Below are positions 1-10,797 of a DNA stretch of 64,000 bases, piece by piece. The notes below the pieces were generated by a model that searched no databases, had not been told where the DNA came from, and was given only the letters and a program-made list of their open reading frames with translations. The first letter of the stretch is position 1, and every line of letters starts with the position of its first letter. The translations under genes and the position numbers were made by a program. Source of the DNA: Lepas anatifera (taxonomy: Eukaryota; Arthropoda; Thecostraca; Lepadidae). The stretch is from contig JAOTON010002075.1 of NCBI GenBank assembly GCA_034440635.1, forward strand, positions 310,001 to 374,000, read 5' to 3'.

Positions 1-236
1 GCGCCCCCGAAAAGGGCCCTGCGACAGTGCCAAAAGGGTCCTGATGGGTAAAAAGGGCCCTGCTTGTTACAGAATAGTGCTGAAGAGAGCTTAAGAGGGC
101 CCTGTCTGGTATGAAATCTCAAATTTGGCCACAGAGCATAGTGCGGGCGAGCCGCGCTTCGCGCGGCCCGTGTCCTCAGGGGGCCCTTCGGGCCCTCAGG
201 GGGGCTGTCCCTGCCGCCCCCCTGGCTACGCCCCTG
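1..236. mobile_element. Right end of a hAT-like non-autonomous element (left end outside window)
   Basis: The segment ends in GGCTACGCCCCTG at 224-236, the inverse of the CAGGGGCGTAGCC type of hAT terminus. It holds repeated AAGGGCCCTG-like words at 1-110 and CCC/GGG palindromes at 176-212. A related terminus with similar subterminal sequence occurs at 29430-29525, and a perfect-TIR relative (CAGGGGCGCAGCC) bounds the 10785-14871 element. The left end and the target duplication cannot be checked here. No transposase is visible. Confidence 0.6.
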
Positions 237-316
237 AAAAAGTTTGAGTGAGATAGCGACAACATTTGTGAGCTATTTGGCCTAGAGAACATGGCACAGG
301 GGAGCATTTTCAGAAC

Positions 317-318
317 TT

Positions 319-357
<39 letters not shown>

Positions 358-421
358 AGGGAGAGAGAGAGGGAGAGAGAGAGAGAGTGAGAGAGAGAGA
401 AAGTGAGAGAGAGAGAGAGAG
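317..421. repeat. (GA)n microsatellite, interrupted
   Basis: GA dinucleotides with GGGA and AAGT interruptions. The minus strand gives a serine/leucine-rich open frame that is only the repeat read as codons. Confidence 0.95.
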
Positions 422-1480
422 CACAGTGAATAACGCTCATAACGCGAATAACGCAGTCTTAAGCACAAAACCGCATGTTGGTACTACCTGATTTTTGCAT
501 TTGACCTGTATTTAGCACAGCTTCTAAAGGACATATGGAAGCATTCAGTGAATCCGCGGGGCGCGCGTAAGGCAAAGATGAGGGAGCACAAGACCATTAG
601 GGCCACAGCTCCCGTCCTAAACAGCCCACGTGATACGCGTCGGAATAGAAGGGGCTTCCACTCTCCCTCCAATTTCAACCCAAATTTTTAGGATTTTAGC
701 TACGTTGGGAATAAATCGGAAAATTTTGTAACTAGCAAATGCAGAAGGCAGCAATGAGCCACGATCCGATGAGATTTTTGTTACAGAGGGAGAGATTCTT
801 GCCAGCAGTAGGCTGAAGATTGACTGCCACTTTACTTTTTTCCGGTGGCGACGCTTACGATTCCTGCATTCATACTTGAAAATACCCTTATCCTGGGAAA
901 ACTTGGATCACATACCCGTAATGTTCCTTTCCTCTGTCTGCATGTGCAGGGAGTTGATGCCAGGTAAGCATGGTAGCTTAGTAAGTTCATGAAATGGATA
1001 TGACCGCTTTCGAAGTGGTTCGGAGGAGCGCCGTGGGAGCATTCTGCAACAAGATGGATATTCTCGCCCACTTCACTTCTCACCGCTTTAAGCTGCCCAG
1101 TGCTGCCAGCGGCCTTTCCACATAGCGTTATATCAAAACCAGACGTGACAAGATTAAGATAGAAAGAACCTGAACAGTTATTTCGGCGCCCACTTCAGCG
1201 GATTAGATTACCCTGCCCTGCCGCCGGACAACGTCCCTGGAATGACTGAGAGAGCGAGACTGCTCCAGGCTGCACCGGGACACAGGCTCTTACGCTTCTT
1301 GCACTGGAGTGGATTCCTCAGCAGGTCTCAGCGCTTTCCTGTAGTCCAAACATGACTTTTCTCCGCACTTATCTCAAAAAGGGAAACTATTCAATCTGCA
1401 AAGTTGGGTTAGTGATGCAAACCACTGGATTACGGTGCACCAAATGGCAACAGATCTCCTGAATCTCCTGAGAGGATTTG
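422..1480. other. Stretch with no recognised feature
   Basis: I see no domain, terminal repeat or tandem array here. Open frames of 60-85 codons occur on the minus strand, but they have no recognisable motif and are the length expected by chance. Confidence 0.6.
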
Positions 1481-1712
1481 CATTGGCGGATTCACGGAGC
1501 AAGAGGATCACTTGACCGCCCCACCATCAACATTGTCGGGGAGCCCCTGAAATTTCGCTTCCCATCCCCCTCCCCCAGTATCGGAATCCCTGTGATAGGA
1601 TTTAGCGCTTACCTGAGAGGTTTTGCCGCCAAAAAATGGCGCCCCCTAGTCAGGATGGAGCCCCTCCCCTCAATGTGCCCCACCCCCTCTGGACATCCTA
1701 GATCCGCCTATG
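1481..1712. mobile_element. MITE, CATAGGCGGATCCAG family, diverged copy
   Basis: It begins CATTGGCGGATTCA and ends TAGATCCGCCTATG, a mutated version of the inverted ends seen at 5359-5614 and 61793-62069. Internal family words are present (TAGGATTTAGCGC, GAGAGGTTTTGCCG, ATGGCGCCCCCT). The flanks AGGATTTG and AGTTTTTA agree at only 5 of 8 positions, so the target duplication is not secure. Non-coding. Confidence 0.75.
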
Positions 1713-1920
1713 AGTTTTTAACCAATGCTGAACTGAAGAACTCGAAAAATTATTACACAACGAAATTGCAAGAATCCCGTATATCTAAAAAAATTACTGG
1801 TCACGTAGTGAGAAGCCCATCGTAAGCTTTCCTATAGGGGCAGGATGCGTTTTCGTCTGAACTACTCGGTGCTCAGTAGAAGATATCCCGACTTGTTCCT
1901 TTGTTTTTTTACTCCATATT
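1713..1920. other. Unassigned spacer
   Basis: Low-complexity AT-rich spacer between a MITE and a SINE; nothing recognised. Confidence 0.5.
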
Positions 1921-2425
1921 GCCGCCCCGCTAGCTCAGTTGGTGGAGCGTTGGGCTCCGGCCCGCTGCTCAAAAGCATGCAGTGGCAGTGCATGCCCAGG
2001 CTTGGGATCGGTTCCCCTGAGACGGTCCGGCGCTCAATAGTTTACCCGACGTACAGGTTGGCTGGCAACTGACCGGCGAGAGGGTGACCTGAGCGGGGCG
2101 GCCGTCCCTGTGCTTTGTGGGATGTTAAACTTTGGCTTCTAAATCAAGCTTCATTGTGGGAGCTGCTCGCAGGGACGTAGGAGCCGCGGGGGCAGGGGCA
2201 GCTGCCCCCAACTTTCATGATTCTTAACCATTAACCCTATGGCGTTGACTGGAAAGAAATGACTTGAAAATTCCCGCTCCCCCAACTTTGAACATAGTTC
2301 CACGCCCTGGCTGCTCGTTTGGGTAGTGGGGTTGGGGTCTCCGTGACAAGTCCCTTGATTGCTTTAGTGAGACTCCGACTCCAGCAGTCAAACTGAGAGC
2401 AGCTTTGACAAAGTTTCTTTGAAAA
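1921..2425 (+). mobile_element. tRNA-derived SINE, copy 1, split by a 140-bp MITE
   Basis: The head from 1925 resembles a tRNA: GCTAGCTCAGTTGGTGGAGC fits a pol III A box, and GGATCGGTTCCC near 2006 is a B-box-like segment. A conserved body follows (CCGGCGCTCAATAGTTTACC, CCGTCCCTGTGCTTTGTGGG, TTAAACTTTGGCTTCTAAAT). The 3' part (GTGACAAGTCCCTTGA, AGTGAGACTCCGACTCCAGC) resumes at 2310 after the insertion at 2170-2309. Two more copies lie at 30770-31126 (minus, complete) and 43520-43780 (plus, head missing), which define the unit as a dispersed family. Presumably it was mobilised in trans by a LINE; which LINE cannot be told from this sequence. Confidence 0.88.
2170..2309. mobile_element. 140-bp hAT-like MITE inserted in the SINE, 8-bp TSD
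   Basis: The ends are CAGGGACGTAGGA on the left and TTCCACGCCCTG on the right, an imperfect inverted repeat of CAGGG type. The 8-bp word GCTGCTCG occurs on both sides (2162-2169 and 2310-2317). Removing the element with one duplication restores the SINE body as it reads in the other two copies. The 8-bp duplication and CAGGG ends fit the hAT superfamily. No coding capacity. Confidence 0.9.
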
Positions 2426-2474
2426 TATTGAAAATTATTGATGGGTATACGTTTTTCAGAGCAAAACTGCGAAG

Positions 2475-2625
2475 CAGGGAGGATCCAGGTATTCATTTCA
2501 GGGGGGGCTAGGGGCTCGAGCCTCACCCGCCAGAGCCTCGGGCAGTCCCTGGCCTATGAATTAACTATAGGGACTCGGACATTTCCGGGGGGCGTGAGCC
2601 CCCTAGCCCCCTGGCTCCGTCACTG
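2475..2625. mobile_element. 151-bp hAT-like MITE with perfect 8-bp TSD
   Basis: It is flanked by CTGCGAAG at 2467-2474 and 2626-2633. The ends are CAGGGAGGATCCAGG and CCTGGCTCCGTCACTG, an imperfect inverted repeat. Inside are GGGGGGCTAGGGGCTCGAGC and its mirror GAGCCCCCTAGCCCCC. A fragment of the same family lies at 38690-38835 (GGGGCGGATCCAGG, GGCTCGAGCC, TCCCCTAGTCCCC). Confidence 0.9.
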
Positions 2626-2778
2626 CTGCGAAGGCACCGTCAGTTTCACAAAACTGTAGACGATTCATTACATGAGCTAAAAATTTTTCACAAGACGCTT
2701 TCTATAGATCTCAAAAGTAAATCGGTTCAAGATCCTTCGATTTTTTCCACCTTCGACATCTGATAGGTGCAAATTTAA

Positions 2779-3702
2779 CACCCGCCCCCGTGGACCTCCG
2801 AGCCACCTTCGCCATGGTGGAAGGAAGTTCGAACACCCCCTCCTCAAACTCGGCTCCTATGCGGAATAGCGGAAAACGCGAAAGCTGTTGGATAGCTCAA
2901 ACAGATTCATGAAGAAACTTCATCAGTCACTTTTGGGCTCAGGTCAATATTGAGGTCATGACAGGTCAAAGAAGGAGACATGTCAGAGAAGAGTTTCTGG
3001 ACTCTAGCGTCTGCTAGAGTAGAGTTAGAATTAATCTTTAGGCACCATTCGCTTCCTCTTGTTACGGTGAATCCAATGATGTATGATATGACTATACTAG
3101 GTCAAAACATACAAATTAATTGACCTGAGGTCAGGTCAAGGTCACTATCTGATCTACCATAGTCAATAAGCACATCAATCGACTCGCAAAAACAATTCAC
3201 ACGTAATGATATCAAAATAAAGTTTTATCGTCATTTCCTGCAAGGTTATTGAACCAAGTCTGAAAACTTGTTTATGTGGTCCCAGATAACCTCACAGATG
3301 CCACAGGTCAAAATTGCAACATGAGCCTGGAAAGGGGCCCAGGATACTAAGATTTGGAAAATATGAAGTATTCTCAGCTGTATCCACACAAATATAGCCA
3401 AAGTCCTGTTTTTCCCATGCATTTCCAAGGAGGGGTCATGATCTGTACCTGACCCTAGGTCATCGATATAAAAATACCGGGATACATTTTGTAGCACTCG
3501 GTGGGCTCATTGCGTGATGTGTTTCCATTGGATAGATTAGCCCTGTTCTTACTTATGCTATCTTAAACGTTTTTGGAGAGAAGGTCACTTGATCTGCACT
3601 GGTGGCCTGACCTGAGATGACCTGACCTAAATTTTTTTTTGAAAAGTTGCAGGATTGATCACGGATAAGGTGTGCTCCAACATACCCCCATCGGGGCGAG
3701 GG
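2779..3702. mobile_element. AGGTCA-rich TTAA element, diverged copy
   Basis: TTAA at 2775-2778 is followed by CACCCGCCCCCGTGG and then GCCACCTTCGCC. The other end reads ATCGGGGCGAGGGT followed by TGAA. These correspond to the TIRs of the well-preserved copy at 21430-22453. The interior is dense in AGGTCA/TGACCT hexamers (for example 2939-2970, 3112-3140, 3594-3620). No transposase is seen. By TTAA target and CCC-start ends it is piggyBac-like; that assignment is inference. Confidence 0.7.
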
Positions 3703-5358
3703 TGAACCAGTCGGAGCGTGAACTGCAACTAGGTCTAATGCTTTAGTGGAGGATTCTAGACACAGTGCTGTGTCAGTCGAGCTCTTTACTAACCAAAACT
3801 TGTTACCTCCGCCCCAGGATATGTCAATCTCACTGGAAGTGTAGTTATAGTAACGCATACCATGGGTATAGTATAGTACACCTTAGGCATAGTATAGCAT
3901 ATTCTGCGCACACCAAGCCACACCATTTCCCCTCACGTGTGCTGTGACCGCTCCCTGACTCCTTCCGCGGATCTGGTGCATCCCCTGTCAGTGGGCCGCC
4001 CGGTTTTCCCGCTATCTGGTCGTCCAGCTGATGAGGCGCTGCGCCGCGGTTGGTGACGTAGTAGATTCCGCCCGCTGCCCTTCCTCGGCTCGGGCCCACT
4101 GCGGCAGCCTCAGGAAGCGCTGCGGCGTGTTTTCCGGCAGGCAGGCCGGAGTTCCCGGGCAGCTGCTCTGCACTGGTCCAGCCCGCTCATCCATGGCATA
4201 CACAGCACAGACGGGCGCGGTGATGTAACCGCGCTCCTGAACCCAACAAATATTGTGTAACCGTTCAGCCACGAGGTAGGTTCTTTATCTTCTTAGGGAC
4301 GTGTGCCGGGGAAGGCCTGTTGTGTTGCAAGAGCTGGACATCGACCCAGACAAGGTTGCCGCGGTACAGAAGCGCTCCTATCTCAGTAGAGGGATCGATG
4401 TTACCGGCGATGCAGCGAACCTGCCTAGCCATAAGGGTGGGCACCGACAAAAGTGATGGGGTCGGTCAGTCTTCAACCTGCTGCTAACCAGAAACATTCC
4501 CCTCTCGAACAAAAACTCATCGGGCTTGGGCTCACTGTTGCCTTTGACACTGGCTGGTCTAAAGAAAATCTGAATTATTACCGATTTGGCTGCTTGTAAA
4601 ACTGGGATGAAAGTCTGCGACTACCCCTATCGGGAAACTGTTCCCTATCTAAACAAAATTCATCGAATTCAGGCTCACTGTTGGCTGGCTTCACCAATAG
4701 CTGGCTTTAAAGAGAATCTCCCGATTTCGCAGGCATCTGAATGTAATCTTGATCAAATTGAGAAGCCAGTCCCTTTTCCCCCTTTTTGATGCGTATGTGT
4801 TTAACCAGCCCAATACTCACCAACAGACATGGAACGCCATCGCTGTCCACGTGTTCCCTCATGGCGTCCGGCGGATCCCCACAGCCAACTGCACCCGAGC
4901 TCAAGTCACTTCTCACCTCCCCGAGCACATCTTACGCTGATAACTAAGACAGCTTTACACGTCCAGGGCCCCGTTTTATAAAAGTTGTATAAATGCGGCG
5001 TGTTTTACACCACACTCACCTGCAAAGTTACGCCGTACTCAGAATCACGTTTCAGAAAGAGCGACGACATTCACGCGAAAGCGGCGTATTTATGAAATGC
5101 AGCGAAAATTACGTCCAATTCCAGAATGGAATTACCCTTCCAAATATAACATATATGTATTGTATAATTATCACACCCCTGCCCACAATTTTCATAATCA
5201 TGTCTGTTAAATGGAGTTTAATGTCAGACGAGTCGATCCCATTTTGAATTTTTTAATCGGACGGGTAGGTTTTGAGTCTTAGAGGACAGAATCCATTCCC
5301 CCTCCCGCCTAACAGAAACGGGGGTAGCCAAAAGTCAAACATGAATAGGGATATGAAG
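3703..5358. other. Unassigned region with a GC-rich patch
   Basis: 3920-4230 is CpG- and GC-rich with short overlapping open frames on both strands, none with a recognisable domain. 4480-4760 holds two loosely similar segments around AAACTCATCGGGCTTGGGCT and AAATTCATCGAATTCAGGCT, possibly an old duplication. The rest shows no tandem repeat or terminal repeat that I can identify. Confidence 0.5.
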
Positions 5359-5614
5359 CATAGGCGGATCCAGAGGGGCAAAAGGGGGGCACGTGCCCTC
5401 TCGATTGACCCTCGGTGTCCCCTCCTGAAATGGTTACGCCCCCTCTAAAAGTCGATGGCGCCCCCTGAAATGATGCTTCCCCCAGGATGCGAAAATCGGC
5501 GCCCACCGATAGGATTTTGCGCCCACCTGATAGGTTTTGCCGGTCAAAAGTGGCGCCGCCCTGGTCCAGATGGCGCCCCCCCGGAAGATACTCCCCCCGA
5601 TTGGCAAGCCTATG
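5359..5614. mobile_element. MITE, CATAGGCGGATCCAG family, near-perfect 8-bp TSD
   Basis: It starts CATAGGCGGATCCAG; the right end CCTATG is abbreviated. It is flanked by ATATGAAG (5351-5358) and TTATGAAG (5615-5622), which agree at 7 of 8 positions. It shares the internal family words ATTTTGCGCCCACCTGATAG, TTTTGCCGGTCAAAAGTGG and TGGTCCAGATGGCGCC with the copy at 61793-62069. Non-coding. Confidence 0.88.
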
Positions 5615-8149
5615 TTATGAAGAGTAGAAACTCACGGTCTACAGCAGTCATGACTTTCGTTCATAGACCTGTCCTTTGCTGAAACAGGTGTTTTTACAAC
5701 AGCACCACGCTGGAGGGACGCTATAAGACAATAGCTGCTCCAGTTCCAACTAACCCACGAGACAGTAGTTCAGGCGCAGAGCGGTGGTGGGAGATGGTGG
5801 GAGCGCCGCCAGGGCGAGGGGGAGGGGGTGACTCAGCACGTGACCAGTTGGCCGCGTGGCCGTGCACAATGTGGCCGCCCCGGAAGGACTGAGGCCCGCT
5901 GTTTATCCTGGCGTCAGCGCGGCCGGTCGCAACCGATAAGTGTGCCGATTGAAGAGCGACGCTGCTGGAAGTTGGAAGGCAGTCCCGGTTTCGACTGCTC
6001 ACTCAGACTCTTGCAGTTTTTGTGAGGGAAGAAGCGGGGCGCTGGGGAGACTCGCAGAACGGAACTGATTTGATGTGCTTTCTCGTTTTCTTCGGTACTC
6101 CAGCAAATAATTTCATATATTTTTGTCTGTTGATCGGAGCATTCAGGGTAGCAGCCCCGTGTTTTTTTGCTTTTTTGTTGTTTTTTTGCATAAAAGACTG
6201 GCACAACAAGACATGCAAGATTGTCATTATTTTTTCACAAAAAATAATAATCAAAGCGTATGCTAGGTACATGATTAAAACCCTTCCGTAATTGACTCCT
6301 TGCTTTATCACCAATCGGAGCAGTTGCTCCCAGCATCTAAAAATGACAGGAAAGGGATATCACGACTTAAACAGGGTATCACACTCCTACAATTTTCTAC
6401 GGCAGTCTAGAATTTCCCGAAAGGTACATACATCGCCTGCCGTCGTAAAATAAGTTTTCATTTTCCAGAGGGATAAAATTATGTGAGGCGTGAATACCAT
6501 GTGAACAAGTGCAAAAAATACAAGTTCTATGCCCAGTTATTCGAACATTCCCGACATCAGTAAGAGTGATCAGTTTTATATTCTTCGTGTTTGCAGCGCA
6601 CCTGTTCATTTATAAAAAAACCGCCAAGAGGAAGTATAAGCATAATCAATCCCTACTCGTCTCAGCTTTAAGACAAATTATGAAAACGGTCCTGCCTGGA
6701 AACCATCATAAATAAGCAGGGCAGTACTGCGAATTTTGTAATTGCAGCATGATCAGCAGCAATTAGCCACAATATTTAGGCGGAGGCGCGGCCTCTGCAA
6801 TGTTTGGAGCGCCGGTGATGGGCATGTTTCGGCATCTGATCCGAGCATTGGGAGCAGCCGCCGCGATGGTGCCAGTCGGCGATGACGGGACGGTTTTTGT
6901 GTGGAGGCAAAACTGCGGCCGCCGTGCACGCTTCCCACGCGGGTGGTGCACCGCGGCACCACAGCCGCGGCAGCTGCTTGGACAGTGTTGGCTCGGCGTA
7001 CCGGACACCCCTCGTCCAGAGCTGTACAAGTGCTCGCAGTTGTTTCCGCGTCCAACGAAACCGCTCGGCGTTGGCCGGACGGCCGCTGGCTGGTATCTAC
7101 AGTTCTCTGCCGGATATCCGACTGTGGCTGTATCACCTGAACGCTGGGAGGGTGGGAGGCTACGCTCGCGCTTTTCCACCCATGCTGCACGGGCGCGGTG
7201 CGGCTCCACGCGCGCTTTTTGCGCCGCACGCGTCGCCACGTGCGTCAGAGTGTGCGGCGCGGTCAGCCGGCAAGTTCAAGGTCAAATCGGGAGGGCGTGC
7301 ACGCACACGCGCAGTGCGCAGCCACACAGCCCCTCGGCGGTCTGGAATGACTGCAGGAGTGGTGTCAGAGTGGAAGCATCGAGAAGCCAACACTGGGCTG
7401 CATAAGCTGCAGACAGTTCTATCTAAAGCAATCACATAAAACAACTAACGAGTTTGCGGTGGCCAGTTACCAATCACGGGAAATCTTGCATTGAACGCTA
7501 TGGCAAGACAAAATCATCATATAAAAATTATTGGCATGCGTTTGCCTTGGCCCCGGCTGGAGAACCATTTGGTCCTTCTGACTCGCTGTGAATAAGTCAC
7601 GAATCAGGCACAAACAGGACGGAGTTGCCCGGGTCGTTCAACGCCTGGTTCCTCCCAGCCATGCCCCCGTTGATCCTGCAGCCATTCGGGTCGAGCCGAC
7701 CAGCGCCACAACGGCTGCGCCGAAGGACAACATTGACCCTGTAGGAGTCGTCTTGGTAGTGCCACGTTCAATGTTTCAGGGAAGACCATTGGAAGTTAGG
7801 AATGCGAGACATTACTCATACATGCGGTCCCTCTCTCCGATACAAAGATTCTGGCTACGGTGGACTCCGGGGGATCCCGCAAAATCCGACACAGATCGAC
7901 TTTCGAAACGGATCCGGCTTAGACAGCGGTCAATATTGTTTTTAACGAAGGTGGTCCAGACATTATAACTATTGGGGCTAAGAAAGCGCATGTTTACATA
8001 ACCTATTCTATACTTCCCTTGTAGGTTGCAAGGCGCATAACGTCAAAAATGAAAACAACGCAAATACACGGTCCATTAGCTTTATTTTTATACACTCTCC
8101 GGAGTCTCCTCTGGGGCAGGTGACGGATGGGATGCGGAGGTGTGCCACT
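5615..8149. other. GC/CpG-rich stretch without a recognised gene
   Basis: About 5780-6060 and 6780-7350 are strikingly rich in CpG compared with the flanks, and several long frames overlap on both strands (up to about 200 codons, plus strand 6800-7405). They are Arg/Ala/Pro-rich in mutually overlapping frames, the typical artefact of stop-poor GC DNA, and contain no motif I recognise. A 126-codon frame at 7588-7968 is likewise unidentified. A CpG-island promoter or 5' exon of a host gene is possible but not shown. 6100-6700 is AT-rich and empty. Confidence 0.45.
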
Positions 8150-8530
8150 CGCGAGTGGGAGTCGCAGTTTAACTCAAATTCCGTTTCGTTCGACTCTGAA
8201 TTGAGTTGATTTGAGTCCAAAAATTTAGACCAGTGAGTTGAGTTGAGTCGGTTCACACCACATCAATGAGTTGAGTCGAGTTGTGAAGACAGCGAGTCAA
8301 CTGGGTGACGAAAAAAATTGACTCAACAGGTTAATATGATGCTAAATAAGTGTTTTTTTGTGAATTTGTCTACCTTTTACAAAACTGCTTTAGCTCCTTC
8401 GAATTCCTCCTTTAAATACCTTTTTCCTCCAGTGTTTCAATTGTTCCAATCAAAGTTTCAATTTGTTTCAATTTACCGATTCAATTATAAGTTTAAATTG
8501 TTTATTTTAAAGCCCTATCCGGTCTGAAGA
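8150..8530 (+). repeat. GAGTTGAGTC-rich dispersed repeat, copy 1
   Basis: It contains GAGTTGAGTTGAGTCGG and GGTTCACACCACATCAATGA, then GACTCAACAGGTTAATATGA. The same order of words occurs inverted at 38140-38400 (there GGTTCACATCACACCAATGA on the minus strand, then CCCAACAGGTAAGTATTATG). This shows a dispersed element rather than a local microsatellite. Boundaries are approximate and nothing coding is seen. Confidence 0.7.
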
Positions 8531-8689
8531 AATTCCTAGGCACAACAAATAATGCATGCACTCGAAAATCTAAAAAGAACCCGATCTCCATCATTGCCTT
8601 AAACATTTAAAGTGGTGAAACTGACTACAAAATGAATTTCAAATCTCCAAAAACTATTCATCAACAATATCTAACACTACTTCTCCGCT

Positions 8690-9561
8690 TCAACAACCGC
8701 ACCACCACACTTCGTTATCGTCGTCCAAGAATAGGAACAAAAAAACCAACCGCACCACCACACTTCGTTGTCGTCGTCCAAGAATAGGAACAAAAACCAA
8801 CCGCACCACCACACTTCGGTGTCGTCGTCCAAGAACAGGAACAAAAACCAACCGCAACACCAAACTTCGTTGTCGTCGTCCAAGAATAGGAACAAAAAAC
8901 CAACCGCACCACCACACTTCGTTGTCGTCGTCCAAGAATAGGAACAAAAAACCAACCGCACCACCACACTTCGTTGTCGTCGTCCAAGAATAGGAACAAA
9001 AAACCAACCGCACCACCACACTTCGTTGTCGTCGTCCAAGAATAGGAACAAAAAACAAGTGTTCGCCATTGCTGTCTTTGAATGGCGAACACTTGTTTTT
9101 TGTTCCTATTCTTGGACGACGACAACGAAGTGTGGTGGTGCGGTTGGTTTTTTGTTCCTATTCTTGGACGACGACAACGAAGTGTGGTGGTGCGGTTGGT
9201 TTTTTGTTCCTATTCTTGGACGACGACAACGAAGTGTGGTGGTGCGGTTGGTTTTTTGTTCCTATTCTTGGACGACGACAACGAAGTTTGGTGTTGTGGT
9301 TTGCTTCTGTTCTTTGGACGACGACACCGAAGTGTGGTGGTGGGCTGGTTTTTGTTCCTATTTTGACGACGACAACGAAGTGTGGTGGTGCGGTTGGTTT
9401 TTTTGTACCACCACACTTCGTTGTCGTCGTCCAAGAATAGGAACAAAAACCAACCGCACCACCACACTTCGGTGTCGTCGTCCAAGAACAGGAACAAAAA
9501 ACCAACCGCCACACCAAACTTCGTTGTCGTCGTCCAAGAATAGGAACAAAAAACCAACGCC
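8690..9561. repeat. 52-bp minisatellite arranged as a giant inverted repeat
   Basis: About seven units of a 52-bp sequence (containing CACCACACTTCGTTGTCGTC and CAAGAATAGGAACAAAAAAC) run 8690-9057. After AAGTGTTCGCCATT, a 10-base spacer (9071-9080) and the complement AATGGCGAACACTT, about six units run in reverse complement to about 9405. Three more units then return to forward orientation (9408-9560). Long frames over all strands are the repeat read through and are not genes. Confidence 0.95.
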
Positions 9562-9598
9562 TTCACACAGTGCATGCCGCATGGCATGCACTGTGTGA
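9562..9598. repeat. Perfect 16-bp palindrome at the edge of the inverted minisatellite
   Basis: TCACACAGTGCATGCC is followed by GCAT and then GGCATGCACTGTGTGA, a perfect 16-bp stem with a 4-base loop. It caps the last forward block of the 52-bp array, in the way the 9057-9094 hairpin caps the first. Confidence 0.9.
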
Positions 9599-9927
9599 TT
9601 CAACTATTGTAGGTGGCGCTGTACCAGACATGTGCTAGGATTCCTTGCGTTCAGACATGTTTAGAGATCATGGATGGTATCCTAGAAGTATAACTTCCAG
9701 AATTGTAATTTCTTCTTAAAGCTGTATTATTAACTAGTTTAACTAGTTTAATTAAGATGATTATATGAACATATAAGTTCTCTGGACTCCTGGGGAAACA
9801 CCCTTTCGCCTTTGTTTAGTGTTTACTGCTTCTGTCTTCCTGAAGTCCAAATTTCATTTTTGAAACTTCTTACTATTTCTAAATTTCTGGATTTGTCCTA
9901 CTTTTTTAGGTTTTTGGTTGGTACTGG
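9599..9927. other. AT-rich leader before the retrotransposon endonuclease frame
   Basis: No ORF1-like frame and no repeat seen. It may be 5' sequence of the adjoining non-LTR element. Confidence 0.4.
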
Positions 9928-10786
9928 ATGCTTCAGAATGTTAAAACAAACATTTTTCTTGATAATTTAAGCTTTAATCCTTTTGAAACATCAGATGAAG
10001 ATGAAAATCTAGATTACCATGAAGATTTCGAAAGAGTAAAAAATACATGTTCATATTATCAGCCCACGGCTCTTAAATATTTAGAAAATCATAAAGAGAA
10101 AGCCCTACTCATTTTGCATATGAATTCTAGATCAATTTTGAATAAATTTGACCATATCATTGATTTTCTTCAACAAACTTCAGTCCCTTGGAGCATTTTG
10201 TCAATCTCTGAAACTTGGATTGATAGTAAACTCGAAAAATATTTTGGTATCTCGTCCTTCTCTGCTTTCTTTTGTCACAGGGAAGACAGAAGGGGAGGTG
10301 GGTCCGGCTTGTATATTAAAACAAATCTAAAGCCCGAGCAATTGTATCCTCCTCCATTTACGACTGCTGATGTTGTATGTGCAGTTGCCAAACTGTGCAA
10401 AAGCAGAACATTTGTAGTTTGTCAAATATATAGAGCACCTAATTCAGATAAGTACAAATTTATTGAAGAATTGATTTCGGCTTTGGAATGGCTCGCTAAA
10501 CTTAATAAAATTACATATATTACTGGTGACTTCAATTTTGATCTTTTGTCATTGGAAAATGATTCCTACGTTAAAAGTTTTTTCTGGACCATGTGCTCAT
10601 ATGGTTTTCTTCCTACGATTTCAAAAACGACCAGACATTCAGGAAACTCAAATACACTTTTAGATAACATATTTACAAATGAGTTACCGTCCATAAAACT
10701 GTCAGGGATTGTGTTGAGTGATATTGCGGATCATTTTCCTGTTATGATAATTGCAAAGGAATGCGTGCCGCAAATTGCTACACCCA
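9928..10786 (+). pseudogene. CR1/L2-like non-LTR retrotransposon, AP-endonuclease part (interrupted)
   Basis: This frame encodes the apurinic-type endonuclease that nicks target DNA for target-primed reverse transcription. Visible motifs are LHMNSRSI (about residue 62), the catalytic Glu in SISETWI (about 93), GGGSGLYIK, YRAPNSD, TGDFNFDLL (about 199) and the catalytic His in DIADHFPV (about 268), in the usual order. The frame is cut off after QIATP by the element at 10785-14871, where it runs on about 22 codons into transposon sequence before a stop. Beyond that element the same frame resumes at 14880. The start at 9928 is the first ATG; about 60 residues of poorly conserved leader precede the domain. 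No ORF1 is visible upstream. Confidence 0.9.
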
Positions 10787-10797
10787 GGGGCGCAGCC

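Noticed and set aside
4030..4060. Hammerhead core candidate (CTGATGA)
   Set aside because: No GAAA after a stem II hairpin; likewise the CTGATGA words near 12779 and 46560 and on the minus strand near 33950 and 55390.
6753..7444. Several overlapping frames of 80-200 codons on both strands
   Set aside because: They lie in CpG-rich, stop-poor DNA, overlap each other in most frames, are Arg/Ala/Pro-rich and lack any recognisable domain.
7588..7968. 126-codon plus-strand frame
   Set aside because: No motif, no supporting context, and no sign of selection that can be judged from one sequence.
8677..9603. Frames up to 190 codons rich in FLFLDDDNEVWWCGW-like repeats
   Set aside because: They are the 52-bp minisatellite translated in successive frames and orientations.
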